Shown here: positions 8,575 to 18,130 of the stretch, one piece after another
Layout: each line of letters opens with the position of its first letter
Numbering within the stretch: position 1 is the first letter of the stretch
Assembly (NCBI RefSeq): GCF_014641455.1
Contig: NZ_BMHT01000002.1
Span: 62,001 to 126,000, forward strand
DNA: 64,000 nucleotides
From: Hymenobacter cavernae
Lineage (GTDB): Bacteria > Bacteroidota > Bacteroidia > Cytophagales > Hymenobacteraceae
Direction: 5' to 3'
Translations under genes and position numbers: made by a program
The notes under the pieces: model-generated
Seen by the model: only the letters and a program-made list of their open reading frames with translations
Databases searched by the model: none
Told to the model about the DNA's origin: nothing

Positions 8575-10041
8575 ATGGCACTCTCCTCCGCTGATTTCAC
8601 CGAGTACCCTAGCGTGCGCAGCGCCCTTTCCCGGATGCAGGAATATCTGACAAAGCACCCCGACTGGACAGTGTCGGATGTAGTAGATATGGGGGCTGAC
8701 GGAAAACCACAGCACCAGTACGTTGACCTGGTAATGGAAGGCGGCGGGATGCTGGGCATTGCGCTGGTGGGCTACGTGTATGCGCTGGAGCAGGCCGGTA
8801 TCCGCTTTTTGCGCCTGGGTGGCACCTCGGCGGGTTCCATAAATGCCTTGCTCATGGCTGCTAGTGGTCCGCGCCAGGAGGCTTCTACACAGTGGATTAT
8901 CGAGCAGCTTGCCAACCAGAACTTCTACGACTTTGTAGACGGCGACAAGGATGCCCGCGCTTTTACGGCTGATTTGCTGCGGCCGGAAGAGGAACACCAC
9001 GGCCTAGGCGGCTTCCTGCACGGACTCACGAGCAAGGCCAGACTCGTCAACGATGCGCTGCAAGTGATTGATAACATACGAGAAGACAAAGGCTTGCACC
9101 CCGGCGACGCCTTTCGGCAGTGGCTCCAACGCCTGCTCAAACAGAAAGGCATTAAGTCGATTGAGCAACTGCTGGAGTTGCGCCGGCAGGTGCCCGCGCA
9201 GGGCTTACAGCGCCGCGCTTCCCCCGAATACAACCGTGCGACGCCAGAAACCTACACGCCCGCCGACTTGTCGCGCATAGCGCTGGTGACTGCCGACATT
9301 ACTACGCAAACCAAGGTCGTGTTTCCTGAAATGGCGCCGCTGTACTGGAAAGATTGGAAAACCGTGCCCCCAGCAGACATGGTGCGCGCTTCTATGTCGG
9401 TGCCGCTGTTTTTCCAGCCAAGTACCGTATCAGATTTGCCCGGCCGCGACGGCGCGCCAGATAGCGAGCTTTACCAAACCGCCTGGAACGCGCTGGGCTA
9501 CACCGGCGAAATTCCTGAAACGGTGTTTTTTGTGGATGGCGGCATCATGTCCAACTTCCCCATCGACTTATTTCACGACAACACGCAGGTGCCAGCCGCG
9601 CCCACCTTCGGCATTAAGCTCGGGGTCGACCGCGCCGCCATTCGCACCACCGATTCGCTGCCGCAGTACCTAGGTGCCATTTTCGACGCGGCCCGCACCC
9701 AATACGATTTTGACTTTATCCACCGCAACTCCGACTATCGCCACCTGGTGCATTGCCTGAACGTGGACGGTTTCAACTGGCTCGACTTCCAGATGGCCGA
9801 CGCCGATAAGCTGGAGCTGTTTGCCGTGGGCGTGCGCGGCGCCGTCGAGTTTCTGCTGAATTTCGACTGGTCCGGCTACAAAAAGCTGCGCGCCGCGAAG
9901 GTGCCGGTCGTGCAGCAATCCAAGCAACTGGATGCCGAAAAAGCTAGGTTGCAAGCTGCGCCCGCAGTTGAGCTGGAGTGGCCGGGCGGCATCCGGCCGG
10001 GGTATATGAAAATGGACCTAGGTCTGGTAGCGCAACAGTAA
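8575..10041 (+). CDS. Cytoplasmic patatin-like phospholipase
   Basis: A Ser-Asp dyad hydrolase of 488 residues without a signal peptide. The oxyanion loop GGGMLG (56-61), nucleophile elbow GTSAG (83-87, Ser85) and dyad DGG (in FVDGGIMSNFPID, about 322) are all present. About 50 residues precede the patatin core and a 100-residue tail follows. The family cleaves acyl groups from phospholipids or other lipids; the substrate is unknown. A second patatin lies 1.4 kb away on the other strand, separated by kbl. Confidence 0.9.
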   Translation: MALSSADFTEYPSVRSALSRMQEYLTKHPDWTVSDVVDMGADGKPQHQYVDLVMEGGGMLGIALVGYVYALEQAGIRFLRLGGTSAGSINALLMAASGPRQEASTQWIIEQLANQNFYDFVDGDKDARAFTADLLRPEEEHHGLGGFLHGLTSKARLVNDALQVIDNIREDKGLHPGDAFRQWLQRLLKQKGIKSIEQLLELRRQVPAQGLQRRASPEYNRATPETYTPADLSRIALVTADITTQTKVVFPEMAPLYWKDWKTVPPADMVRASMSVPLFFQPSTVSDLPGRDGAPDSELYQTAWNALGYTGEIPETVFFVDGGIMSNFPIDLFHDNTQVPAAPTFGIKLGVDRAAIRTTDSLPQYLGAIFDAARTQYDFDFIHRNSDYRHLVHCLNVDGFNWLDFQMADADKLELFAVGVRGAVEFLLNFDWSGYKKLRAAKVPVVQQSKQLDAEKARLQAAPAVELEWPGGIRPGYMKMDLGLVAQQ

Positions 10042-10063
10042 CGTTTTTCTCGTTAGCGAACGC

Positions 10064-10097
10064 AAAAGCCCCATTGCACTTGACAATGGGGCTTTTT
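10064..10097. terminator. Bidirectional intrinsic terminator between patatin and kbl
   Basis: A 13-bp perfect stem (AAAAGCCCCATTG / CAATGGGGCTTTT) with a 7-nt loop is flanked by A- and T-tracts, serving the convergent genes on both sides. Confidence 0.85.
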
Positions 10098-10105
10098 GCA
10101 TATCC

Positions 10106-10185
10106 TGTCATTCCGGGCAACACGAGAAATCTGTGCTATGAACCTAGGTATCTGATCCAGATTCCTCGCGTAGCTCGGAATGACA
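10106..10185. repeat. REP-like inverted repeat, family C, copy 1
   Basis: Outer arms TGTCATTCCG (10106-10115) and CGGAATGACA (10176-10185) enclose a partly paired interior containing an ACCTAGGT. The right half matches the family C copy at 63332 (AGATTCCTCGC...AGCTCGGAATGACA); the left half has diverged. Confidence 0.75.
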
Positions 10186-10191
10186 AGTGTA

Positions 10192-11439
10192 TTACGGCGT
10201 GTTCGTCACCACTTGGCCCGCCTCGGGCCGTTGCGCGGCCCGGTCTTTCAGCGTACCTAGCTCCTGCCCTACTTCGACGAACGCCTGAATGGCCTTATCC
10301 AGATGTTCCCGCGTGTGGGCGGCCGAGAGTTGCACCCGAATGCGCGCCTGCCCTTGTGGCACCACGGGGTAATAGAAGCCTACCACGTAGATGCCCTTTT
10401 CCAGCATCTTGGCGGCAAATTCCTGGCTCAGCTTGGCGTCGTAGAGCATGACGGGCACGATGGGGTGCTCGCCGGGCTTGATGTCGAAACCCGCTTCGGT
10501 CATCTTCGTGCGGAAGTACTTGGTATTTTCTTCCAGCCGGTCACGCAACTCGGTGCTCTCGGTGAGCAGCTCCAAAACGCGCAGGCTCGCGCCGACAATG
10601 GTCGGAGCTAGGGTGTTAGAAAACAAATATGGTCGGCTACGCTGCCGCAGCATTTCAATAACTTCTTTGCGGCCCGACGTGAAGCCGCCCATGGCCCCAC
10701 CTAGGGCCTTGCCGAGCGTACCCGTGATAATATCGACGCGGCCCATCACGTTGCGGTATTCGTGGGTGCCGCGGCCGGTTTTGCCCAGAAAGCCCATCGA
10801 GTGGCACTCGTCAATCATCACCAAGGCCTGGTACTTATCGGCCAGGTCGCAGATTTTATCGAGCTGGGCAATGGTGCCGTCCATCGAGAACGAGCCATCG
10901 GTGACGATGATACGGTGGCGCGTGCCTTTTGCCTGGGCGTCCTGGAGCTGCTTCTCCAAATCGGCCATGTCGTTGTGGGTGTAGCGGTAGCGCTGGGCTT
11001 TGCACAGGCGCACGCCGTCGATGATGCTGGCGTGGTTCAGGGCGTCGGAGATGATGGCGTCCTGCTCGTTGAACAATGGCTCAAACACCCCGCCATTGGC
11101 GTCGAAAGCGGCGGCGTAGAGGATGGTGTCTTCGGTGCCCAGGAACTCAGCGAGCTTCTGTTCTAGCTGTTTGTGAATATCCTGGGTGCCGCAGATAAAG
11201 CGCACCGATGACATGCCGTAGCCGTGAGTATCAATGGTTTCTTTAGCGGCCTTAATCACTTCCGGGTGCGACGACAAACCTAGGTAGTTGTTGGCGCAGA
11301 AGTTCAGCACCTCACCGGCCTCATTGGTTTCGATTTCGGCGCCTTGCGGCGAGGTAATGATGCGCTCCTTCTTGTAAAGACCTGCATCTTTTATATCCTG
11401 GAGCTGTTTTTCGAGGTCGGGTTGGAGGGTGGTATACAT
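10192..11439 (-). CDS. kbl: 2-amino-3-ketobutyrate CoA ligase (glycine C-acetyltransferase)
   Basis: A PLP enzyme splitting 2-amino-3-ketobutyrate with CoA into glycine and acetyl-CoA, the second step of threonine breakdown. The 415-residue chain has [13 protein letters not shown], the IDECHSMGF motif with the PLP-contacting Asp and His (about 208-216), and [10 protein letters not shown] with the Schiff-base Lys (about 243). ATG 11439 starts [13 protein letters not shown], matching the family; longer frames translate the spacer. Its partner tdh lies 1.3 kb away on the plus strand. A heptad repeat lies immediately before the ATG. Confidence 0.94.
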   Translation of the reverse strand: MYTTLQPDLEKQLQDIKDAGLYKKERIITSPQGAEIETNEAGEVLNFCANNYLGLSSHPEVIKAAKETIDTHGYGMSSVRFICGTQDIHKQLEQKLAEFLGTEDTILYAAAFDANGGVFEPLFNEQDAIISDALNHASIIDGVRLCKAQRYRYTHNDMADLEKQLQDAQAKGTRHRIIVTDGSFSMDGTIAQLDKICDLADKYQALVMIDECHSMGFLGKTGRGTHEYRNVMGRVDIITGTLGKALGGAMGGFTSGRKEVIEMLRQRSRPYLFSNTLAPTIVGASLRVLELLTESTELRDRLEENTKYFRTKMTEAGFDIKPGEHPIVPVMLYDAKLSQEFAAKMLEKGIYVVGFYYPVVPQGQARIRVQLSAAHTREHLDKAIQAFVEVGQELGTLKDRAAQRPEAGQVVTNTP

Positions 11440-11443
11440 GGAA

Positions 11444-11475
11444 ATTTTGAGTGTTGAACGTTGAGTGTTGAATGG
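11444..11475. repeat. Heptad-period repeat, locus 4 (kbl / secreted patatin)
   Basis: On the minus strand units of the type ATTCAAC, ACTCAAC, GTTCAAC, ACTCAAA run up to a few bases before the kbl ATG. Only one clear arm is visible; a short CTCAATTTTTGA at 11487 sits in the patatin stop region. The unit resembles that of locus 7. Confidence 0.7.
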
Positions 11476-11485
11476 GTGGCGCCGC

Positions 11486-12580
11486 TCAATTTTTGACGTG
11501 TGATTTGTCAAAAAACACCTGCACGCCCTGTCGCCCACTTTCTACTAATTGCTGCTTTTGCGCTTCCGAAATGCGCTTGATTTTCGGGTTGAAACCTAGG
11601 GTGCTGATGCTCACGGTGCGCTTCCAGTCTTCGGGCTGGGCCGGGTTTAGGTTTTCGATAGCCAGCGTGTACAAAGCGCCGATGTAGCTACCAAAGTTAC
11701 TGATTGTGTAAGGAGCGAGCTGCTGCCGACCGGTGCGCGCGGTATCATACGCAATCTGCTCGGCGCGGTCGAGGCGCAGACCCAGGGTTTCGGGGTTGAT
11801 GATGCGGTTGTTGCTGGGCTGCGCAGAGGAAGTTTGATTGGGCAAATACCTAGGTTTATCAAACAAGTCTATCGGATAATTGGCTAGCAGGCCACCATCC
11901 ACTAATACATTAATCTTCTGGCCTTTCATTGGTTTCACGACCACATTACCTTGCTCATCTAGCAGCACTGCCCGGAAGTACAGCGGAATACTCATCGAAA
12001 TGCGTACAGCATCGGCTACGCGTAGCTGCGGATGCGTTTCGTAGCTGAAAACCTCAACGCGCTGAGCCGTGAGGTTGGTGCCCGTCACGTACAGGTCGCG
12101 GGCGCGGCCAGCTTGGGCGAGCTGGTGCAGCTGGCCTAGGTTCAGATCGGGGTTGCCGGTTTTGCGCCCGACCAGCTCGCTCAGGTACCTGGCAAACTGG
12201 TCGCCGCGGTACCAGCCGTATTGCTTCAGCAGGCGCGTGCTGCCACCGAAAAAGATGAGTCGCCCATCGTTGAGCCGCTGCACCGGGGTGTGATTTACCA
12301 CCTCGATAATCTCCGCGGGCGAGTAGCCCACTGCTAACAGTGCCGCCTGAATAGCCCCAGCCGACGTGCCGCCCACCCGCTGAATACCGGCCAGCACGCC
12401 GCGTTTTTCCAGCTCCTGCAAGGCGCCGCCGTAGGCTATGCCCCGAATGCCGCCGCCTTCCATCACCAGATTGCGGTAAGGGCTAGGTGCGTCGGATGGG
12501 TGTTGTGCCTGCGCTGCCACGCTCAGCAGAAAAGCGGCTGCAATGGGTAAAAAACGTTGCACAAAGCCGGAATAGCACAT
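11486..12580 (-). CDS. Secreted patatin-like phospholipase
   Basis: A 364-residue protein with a signal peptide ([10 protein letters not shown], Leu/Ala core, cut after AAQA at about 25). It has the oxyanion loop EGGGIRG (41-47), GTSAG (71-75) and the dyad DGG in [15 protein letters not shown] (about 247). ATG 12580 places the signal peptide at the N-terminus; the longer frame crosses the tdh promoter region. As an exported lipase it likely acts in the periplasm or outside. The sequence differs enough from the cytoplasmic patatin at 8575 that recent duplication is unlikely. Confidence 0.88.
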   Translation of the reverse strand: MCYSGFVQRFLPIAAAFLLSVAAQAQHPSDAPSPYRNLVMEGGGIRGIAYGGALQELEKRGVLAGIQRVGGTSAGAIQAALLAVGYSPAEIIEVVNHTPVQRLNDGRLIFFGGSTRLLKQYGWYRGDQFARYLSELVGRKTGNPDLNLGQLHQLAQAGRARDLYVTGTNLTAQRVEVFSYETHPQLRVADAVRISMSIPLYFRAVLLDEQGNVVVKPMKGQKINVLVDGGLLANYPIDLFDKPRYLPNQTSSAQPSNNRIINPETLGLRLDRAEQIAYDTARTGRQQLAPYTISNFGSYIGALYTLAIENLNPAQPEDWKRTVSISTLGFNPKIKRISEAQKQQLVESGRQGVQVFFDKSHVKN

Positions 12581-12680
12581 GTTCAAACATAAGCAAACCC
12601 AGCCGATTTTCGGGCGCTTCTCTCCTACCGGCGCTTCGTTCGGGCACGACTGTTGACCGATGCAAGTCAGCCCAACCCGG

Positions 12681-12688
12681 TATCTTTG
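12681..12688 (+). promoter_or_regulatory. Likely -7 promoter element of tdh (TATCTTTG)
   Basis: An exact TAnnTTTG match 28 bases upstream of the tdh ATG at 12716. No TTG at the ideal -33 spacing, so only the -7 element is supported. Confidence 0.5.
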
Positions 12689-12715
12689 CAGTCCACCCGC
12701 CTGTTGTAGAATTGT

Positions 12716-13723
12716 ATGCAAACTAACCCTAGTGCCGCCCCCAGCGACACCATCCTCGTCATTGGCGCCTGCGGTCAGCTTGGCGTCGAGCTTACCTATG
12801 AGCTGCGCCGGCAGTATGGCCCTAGCCGCGTTGTGGCCGCCGATGTACGCCCGCCCCAACAAGCCGAGCTGCGCGAAGCCGGCCCGTTCGAGCTGCTCGA
12901 TGTACTCGACCGCCCACGTTTAGAAACAATTATTCAGCAATACCGCCCGCGCCAGATTTACCACCTAGCCGCACTGCTGTCGGCTACGGCCGAAAAGAAC
13001 CCTCAGTTTGGCTGGCGCCTGAACATGGAAGGCTTACTCAACGTGCTCGACGCAGCCGTGGCCTACCAGGTAGCGCAGGTATACTGGCCTAGCTCCATTG
13101 CCGTTTTCGGGCCGGCCACGCCGCGCCACCAGACGCCCCAGCTCACCGTGATGAACCCGAACACGGTGTATGGCATCAGTAAGCTAGCCGGCGAGCAGTG
13201 GTGCGAGTGGTATCACCAGAAACACGGCCTCGATGTTCGCTCGTTGCGCTACCCGGGCCTTATTGGCTACAAATCCTTGCCCGGCGGCGGCACCACCGAC
13301 TACGCCGTCGACATCTACCACCAGGCGCTGGCGGGCAATGCCTACGAGTGCTTCCTGCGCGAAGACACCTACCTGCCGATGATGTACATGCCGGACGCGC
13401 TGAAGGCCACCCTGGACCTCATGCACGCGCCCGCCGACCAGATTACCGTGCGCTCGTCCTACAACGTCAGCGGCATGAGCTTCTCGCCCGCTGAAATCAC
13501 GGCTAGCATCCAGCGCCACCTACCTGATTTTGCAGTTAGCTACAAGCCCGATTCGCGCCAGCAGATTGCCGACTCGTGGCCCGCCAGCATCGACGATTCG
13601 CAGGCCCGGCAGGATTGGAACTGGCAGCCGCACTACGACTTAGATAAGATGACCGACGATATGTTGGCGCACTTACACCTAGCTCAGGCGGAGCTGCAAT
13701 CCGCCGCGTTAGCGCATCATTAG
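12716..13723 (+). CDS. tdh: L-threonine 3-dehydrogenase, SDR/epimerase type
   Basis: Oxidises L-threonine with NAD+ to 2-amino-3-ketobutyrate, the substrate of Kbl. The 335-residue extended SDR has GACGQLG (17-23), an ADVRP segment binding the NAD ribose, PSSIAVFGP with the catalytic Ser, YGISK (152-156, Tyr/Lys) and the family signature RYPGLIGYKSLPGGGTTDYA, which separates TDH from sugar epimerases. The divergent spacer holds a TATCTTTG element. Presence of kbl nearby strongly supports the assignment. Confidence 0.92.
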   Translation: MQTNPSAAPSDTILVIGACGQLGVELTYELRRQYGPSRVVAADVRPPQQAELREAGPFELLDVLDRPRLETIIQQYRPRQIYHLAALLSATAEKNPQFGWRLNMEGLLNVLDAAVAYQVAQVYWPSSIAVFGPATPRHQTPQLTVMNPNTVYGISKLAGEQWCEWYHQKHGLDVRSLRYPGLIGYKSLPGGGTTDYAVDIYHQALAGNAYECFLREDTYLPMMYMPDALKATLDLMHAPADQITVRSSYNVSGMSFSPAEITASIQRHLPDFAVSYKPDSRQQIADSWPASIDDSQARQDWNWQPHYDLDKMTDDMLAHLHLAQAELQSAALAHH

Positions 13724-13741
13724 GAAAGTATTATCGTCAAC

Positions 13742-13856
13742 GAAAGAACGTCATGCTGAGCTTGTCGAAGCATCTCTACCGCAATATTAACTCCTGATAG
13801 GAGGACGAAGCGGTAGAGATGCTTCGGCAAGCTCAGCATGACGTTCTGTTCTTTCG
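13742..13856. repeat. REP-like inverted repeat, family A, copy 1
   Basis: Arms 13742-13782 and 13810-13856 are reverse complements with core GTCATGCTGAGCTTG(T/C)CGAAG and end CATCTCTACCGC. It fills the spacer between convergent tdh and the phospholipase C gene and may double as a terminator. Confidence 0.9.
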
Positions 13857-13857
13857 C

Positions 13858-14832
13858 TTACTCATCGTGCCCGGCAATGCTGCTGTGCGGCGCGTTTTGT
13901 AGCTCCTTTTCTTCTGCCATCAGCCGTTGTTTTTCTTCCGCTGACAAGCTCTTGGGCAGCGTATCTAAATCGGGCTGACCAGCATCAACCCAGCAGGTGT
14001 ACCACATAGCCCCGACCAGCTGCATGGCCCGGCGCATCTGCCGCTCCACTTGCCCATGCAAACGCTCGTGGTAGGCCCGACTAAAATCGCGGCTGTAGGT
14101 GCGCACGGTCTGGTTGCCGCGCTCCTCAAAGCCAAACTTGCGGTCTTCGGGAAAGCTGGCGGTCAGCTCCTCCTCGAAGCACAAAACGGAATCGACTGCC
14201 GCATGGGCACGCCCCACGGCTTGCCAGATGGTCTTCGTCGGGTTGTCCAGGTAAGGCGCGGGTCCGGTGAAGAAATCGTAGTTGGCGCTCAGCAGCTCCG
14301 GCAGCCGGCTTTCCCACAGCCCGTGAATGCCGCGCTGTCCGCTGAGCTGCCCATTGTAGTTGCGGGTGGTGTGCAGCGGCACGCAGGCATCCGCCACGTA
14401 ATGACCTAGGTCGGCCGACAGGTGCAGGATGCGGTCAGTATCGTGCGTGCGAAACGCCTCAGTAAGCTGGTACTTCATGCGCGCCACCTGCCACGGCACA
14501 ATGCCGTGCCGCTGCAACGAATCTTCCCCGATCTGGGCCACGGCATCGGCGTAGTTGTGCGGCAGCTGGGCAATGGCATTAGGGCCGTACACATCGGCAT
14601 CCAGAAAGTGCCGAGCCGCCTCGCCGGCCACTACGCTGCGGCGCTGATCGGGGCGGGTGGCATTGTCAGTGAGGTAGTTGATGTTGGCTTTATAAAACCC
14701 GATCATCTCCGGTGGTAGCGTAAACACCGCCAATCGGTTGATCAGCCGGTGCCCGAAGAAACCCCAGGCCCGCGGCTGGCGAGGCACCATCAGCAAGCTG
14801 ATTAATAATAAAAACCCGAATAGCTTCTTCAA
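13858..14832 (-). CDS. Zinc-dependent phospholipase C / S1-P1 nuclease-like secreted protein
   Basis: The mature protein would begin WGFFGHRLINR, with the N-terminal Trp and early His typical of trinuclear-zinc enzymes. HFLDAD, HNYADA, HLSADLGHYVADACVPLHTT and the GIHGLWES motif supply the further His/Asp ligands. A hydrophobic leader LKKLFGFLLLISLL ends before AWG. The start is uncertain: TTG 14832 gives a compact signal peptide; the longest frame begins at TTG 14919 and would add a second hydrophobic stretch. The substrate, phospholipid or nucleic acid, cannot be decided from sequence. Confidence 0.8.
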   Translation of the reverse strand: MKKLFGFLLLISLLMVPRQPRAWGFFGHRLINRLAVFTLPPEMIGFYKANINYLTDNATRPDQRRSVVAGEAARHFLDADVYGPNAIAQLPHNYADAVAQIGEDSLQRHGIVPWQVARMKYQLTEAFRTHDTDRILHLSADLGHYVADACVPLHTTRNYNGQLSGQRGIHGLWESRLPELLSANYDFFTGPAPYLDNPTKTIWQAVGRAHAAVDSVLCFEEELTASFPEDRKFGFEERGNQTVRTYSRDFSRAYHERLHGQVERQMRRAMQLVGAMWYTCWVDAGQPDLDTLPKSLSAEEKQRLMAEEKELQNAPHSSIAGHDE

Positions 14833-14920
14833 CGATTGCAAGCAATAAAAATAGATAACGGATAGCAGCCACAGACCTAGGTTGTCTCCGCTTTTCGCCT
14901 TAATGCAAGAACTATACAAT

Positions 14921-14966
14921 AAAAAACTCGCCTGCTTTGCCTGGCTGAACCGGCAAAACAGACGAG
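14921..14966 (-). terminator. Intrinsic terminator downstream of def
   Basis: A 15-bp stem with two mismatches (14927-14941 / 14952-14966) is followed on the minus strand by six T residues. It lies about 26 bases beyond the def stop codon. Confidence 0.75.
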
Positions 14967-14991
14967 TAGAAAGTTGACCTAGGTTTGGCAG

Positions 14992-15600
14992 TTAGCGCCG
15001 ACCGGCCGACACGGGGAATTTCATCCGGTAATCCGCATTCACGTCGCCTTTGCTGATGCGGGCCAGCTTGCCTTTGATGAGCTGCTTCTTAAATCCGGAC
15101 AGGTGGTCGGTGAACAGGATGCCTTCCAGGTGGTCGTACTCGTGCTGAATAACGCGGGCCGTCATGCCCGAGAAGGTTTCTTCGTGCTGCTCGCGGTTCT
15201 CGTCTTCGTAGCGTAGCACCACGGTTTCAGGCCGATACACCATCTCGCGCACACCGGGAATGCTCAGGCAGCCTTCTTCAAAGCCCCATTCTTCGCCGGT
15301 TTCCTCCACGATTTCGGGATTAATGAAAGCCCGTTTGACTGGCGCGGCCGTCGGAGCTGGCTCGACTTTCTCGCCGGTTTCTTCGTCCTCATCATCTATC
15401 ATAGGCGCCGAGTCGATTACGAACAGCCGGACACCTTTGGCAACCTGCGGTGCCGCCAGGCCCACACCATGCGCCGAGTACATGGTTTCAAACATATCGG
15501 CCACCAGCTGACGCAGTTCGTCGGCCGGGTAATCAGCGGGAATATCTTTGGCGGGCGTTTTCAGCACCGGGTCGCCGAAAGCAACAATGGGGTAAATCAT
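14992..15600 (-). CDS. def: Peptide deformylase
   Basis: Removes the formyl group from nascent N-terminal Met. The three signature motifs are intact: GVGLAAPQ (about 46-53), EEGCLSIP (about 108-115, metal Cys) and HEYDHLEG (about 152-159, two metal His and catalytic Glu). At 202 residues it is longer than the usual ~170-190 because of an acidic/proline insertion, DDEDEETGEKVEPAPTAAP, around 69-87 between motifs 1 and 2. The ATG shares bases with the ruvX stop (ATGA), implying coupling. A hairpin terminator follows. Confidence 0.95.
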   Translation of the reverse strand: MIYPIVAFGDPVLKTPAKDIPADYPADELRQLVADMFETMYSAHGVGLAAPQVAKGVRLFVIDSAPMIDDEDEETGEKVEPAPTAAPVKRAFINPEIVEETGEEWGFEEGCLSIPGVREMVYRPETVVLRYEDENREQHEETFSGMTARVIQHEYDHLEGILFTDHLSGFKKQLIKGKLARISKGDVNADYRMKFPVSAGRR

Positions 15601-16007
15601 CGGGAATTAAGAAAAGATTGCAAGATCAGGGTGGCACTCACACGGTCGACGGTGGCTTTGTCGCGACGGTCTTTTTTGGAAAGGCCACCAGCCAGCATCG
15701 CCTGATGGGCCATGCGGGAAGTGTAGCGCTCATCGATTTCGTGCACCGACAGGTCGGGCAATTCCCGGCGCAGGCGGCGCACCAAGCCCACTACGGCGCT
15801 GGTCACATCGGTTGGCTCGTTGAGCAGCGTGCGCGGCATACCGACCACTACGGCGTCCAACGGCTCCCGTTGGTGATAGGCCTTCACGTATGTCAAAACA
15901 TCTTGACTGTGAATAGTTTCGAGCGGCGTGGCGATGAGCTGTAGCGGATCGGTAATGGCTAGCCCTACGCGTTTATTGCCGTAATCGATGGCGAGAATGC
16001 GGCCCAT
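15597..16007 (-). CDS. ruvX: Holliday-junction resolvase-like protein RuvX (YqgF family)
   Basis: A 136-residue RNase H-fold protein. AIDYGNKRVGLA (about 5-16) supplies the first catalytic Asp, VVVGMP the second strand, and DERYTSRMA plus DRVSATLIL the C-terminal acidic residues. The family is implicated in pre-16S rRNA 5'-end maturation in E. coli; junction cleavage has been shown for some members. It overlaps def by ATGA and diverges from the S41 protease gene. Confidence 0.93.
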   Translation of the reverse strand: MGRILAIDYGNKRVGLAITDPLQLIATPLETIHSQDVLTYVKAYHQREPLDAVVVGMPRTLLNEPTDVTSAVVGLVRRLRRELPDLSVHEIDERYTSRMAHQAMLAGGLSKKDRRDKATVDRVSATLILQSFLNSR

Positions 16008-16424
16008 TACTTTTTGCTACTAAAGAAAACTAAATAAACAGCAAGCGCCCCTGCTCAAGAGCGTGCTATACCACAACGCAAAGATACGGGACCTAGGTTG
16101 AAAGCGGACGTCTGCTGTGGCAAACCAGCTAACCTAACGCCTTTTTTCACTAAGGGATTTCGAAGCACAGGATAAATTTTAATCTAGATTAAATCACATT
16201 ACAAACAACGATCATACAACTTCATGCAATGAGCTGCACCTAGGATTATTCCTTATAAATGACCCCTTTTTTGCCCTAAATAGATAATATTTTACACTTT
16301 AACCAGAATCATATTCAACTAACACATAATTGGGCATTTTCTTGGAAAAGTTTTAATATATTTGATCTTATCCTCTTAGAAGTACGCTTTTCTATTGCTT
16401 AAACCGCTACTCTCCCAAGAGCCT
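16008..16424. other. AT-rich divergent promoter region (ruvX / S41 protease)
   Basis: About 417 bases, AT-rich from 16150. It includes a TATATTTG -7 element for the plus gene (listed separately) and ACCTAGGT at about 16090. No further gene or RNA recognised. The region must also hold the ruvX-def promoter, which I could not place. Confidence 0.6.
16357..16364 (+). promoter_or_regulatory. Possible -7 element (TATATTTG) of the S41 protease gene
   Basis: An exact TAnnTTTG match 60 bases upstream of ATG 16425. The nearest TTG upstream (16330) is at a 24-nt spacing, longer than the ~19 seen elsewhere in the window. Confidence 0.4.
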
Positions 16425-18113
16425 ATGAATGGCGAGCCAACTACCGCTCCGACGCCTCCACCGGCTGCTACATCGCAACCTAGGTTGCGCAACAATAGGG
16501 CACAGGTGCGGCAGCCGCTGCTGCTGGCGTTTGCTTTAGCGTGTGGCGTTTTGCTGGGCGCCAACCCATTCCGGCCCTCCGACCAAAATCCCGATGGTAC
16601 GGCGCGGGGCTACTTGAAATTCAAAGAAATCCTGAGCTACGTCGACCGCGACTACGTGGATACGGTTGATGCCGAGGCGCTTTCTGATTACGCTATCAGC
16701 CGGATGCTGGAGCGCCTAGATCCGCACTCGACATTTATTCCGGCCAAGCAGCAGCAACAGGCATCGGCTTTTCTGCAAAGCGACTTCGACGGGGTTGGGG
16801 TAGAATTCAACCTGTTTCACGACACCGTAACGGTAGTAGCACCGCTGAGCGGCGGCCCCGGCGAGCTAGCCGGCTTGCAGCCCGGCGACCAGATTTTGCG
16901 CCTGAATGGCGAGCGGGTTTCGGGCGTGCAGCTCACCGTGGAGCAGATGAGCGCCAAGATGCGCGGCCCGCGTGGGAGCAGCGTGCAGTTCGCGGTTCGT
17001 CGCCGAGGCCAGAACAAGCCTTTGAACGTAGCCGTAACGCGCAACCGCATTCCCAATAACTCGGTGGACGTGGCCTACATGGTTGATAACCAAACAGGTT
17101 ATTTGAAAATAAGCCGCTTTGCTACGGGTACTTACGATGAGTTCAAGAGCGCCCTTGGCGACCTGCGCCGCCAAGGCATGAGCCGGTTGGTGCTGGATCT
17201 GCGCGGCAACCCCGGCGGCTACCTCGACCGCGCGACCCGAATTGCTGATGAGTTTATCGGTGGCACGCGCAAGATCGTGTACACCGATGGCAAAGGCGAC
17301 CAATACGACACCCAAACGTTCTCGCGGGTGGCCGGCGAGTTTGAAGAAGGTCCCTTAGTAGTGATGGTTGATGAAGGCAGCGCTTCGGCGTCTGAGGTAA
17401 TTGCCGGCGCGCTACAAGACCACGACCGGGCGCTGGTAGTCGGGCGCCGCACCTTTGGCAAAGGACTTGTACAACAGCCTATCACCCTGAATGATGGCTC
17501 GGAGCTGCGCCTGACCATTGCGCGCTACTACACGCCTTCGGGCCGCTGCATTCAGAAGTCGTACAAGGGTGGCCGGGAAGCTTACGAGCACGAACTCAGT
17601 AACCGCCAGCGACACGGCGAATTCTTTCACGCCGACAGCATCCACTTCGCCGATTCACTCCGCTTCCGCACCGACCACGGCCGCACGGTGTACGGCGGCG
17701 GCGGCATCATGCCCGACCTTTTTGTTGCCCGCGATACGTCGGCGTATTCGGCTTACTTCACGCGCTTGCAGAGCCACAATCTGGTTCGGGAGTTTGCATT
17801 GAAATTCTACCAAGAGCATAAAGCAGAGCTGGAAGGCCTGCGCTTCGAGCAGTTTAACGCAACCTTCCGCATCTCTGATGCTCAGCTTCAGGCACTAAGC
17901 GCCCGCGCCGTGAATGATGGGGTGAAGCTGGATGCGGCCGGTATGCGCCGGGCGGCGCCGCTGCTGCGCACGCAGCTGAAAGCCTACATTGCGCGCAGCA
18001 CGTACGGTAAAGCAGGGTACTACACAGTTCTCAACGACCAGGACCGCGAAATGCAGCAGGCCCTACAGGCCTTGTCGAACACCAGCAGTTTGCTAGCCCT
18101 AGGTCAGAAATAG
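16425..18113 (+). CDS. S41 family C-terminal processing peptidase
   Basis: A 562-residue membrane-anchored periplasmic protease. After a Pro-rich start comes one TM helix (about 38-55), then a PDZ domain (about 125-210, GVEFNLF and LQPGDQILRLNGERV) and the S41 core with LRGNPGGYL, the nucleophile Ser in DEGSASASEV and the general-base Lys in FGKGLVQQP. Such enzymes trim unfolded or lipid-anchored periplasmic proteins from the C-terminus. ATG 16425 was preferred to TTG 16395 because the extra residues lack family support. A palindromic terminator follows the stop. Confidence 0.93.
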   Translation: MNGEPTTAPTPPPAATSQPRLRNNRAQVRQPLLLAFALACGVLLGANPFRPSDQNPDGTARGYLKFKEILSYVDRDYVDTVDAEALSDYAISRMLERLDPHSTFIPAKQQQQASAFLQSDFDGVGVEFNLFHDTVTVVAPLSGGPGELAGLQPGDQILRLNGERVSGVQLTVEQMSAKMRGPRGSSVQFAVRRRGQNKPLNVAVTRNRIPNNSVDVAYMVDNQTGYLKISRFATGTYDEFKSALGDLRRQGMSRLVLDLRGNPGGYLDRATRIADEFIGGTRKIVYTDGKGDQYDTQTFSRVAGEFEEGPLVVMVDEGSASASEVIAGALQDHDRALVVGRRTFGKGLVQQPITLNDGSELRLTIARYYTPSGRCIQKSYKGGREAYEHELSNRQRHGEFFHADSIHFADSLRFRTDHGRTVYGGGGIMPDLFVARDTSAYSAYFTRLQSHNLVREFALKFYQEHKAELEGLRFEQFNATFRISDAQLQALSARAVNDGVKLDAAGMRRAAPLLRTQLKAYIARSTYGKAGYYTVLNDQDREMQQALQALSNTSSLLALGQK

Positions 18114-18130
18114 AGACTACTCTAAATACC

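Noticed and set aside
12584..12591. TATGTTTG on the minus strand as promoter of the secreted patatin
   Set aside because: Only four bases before the ATG, so transcription would start at or after the start codon; likely chance.
13742..13856. Family A repeats considered as insertion-sequence ends
   Set aside because: No transposase between or near any pair; sizes and positions fit REP-like hairpins better, except the two gene-carrying pairs reported separately.
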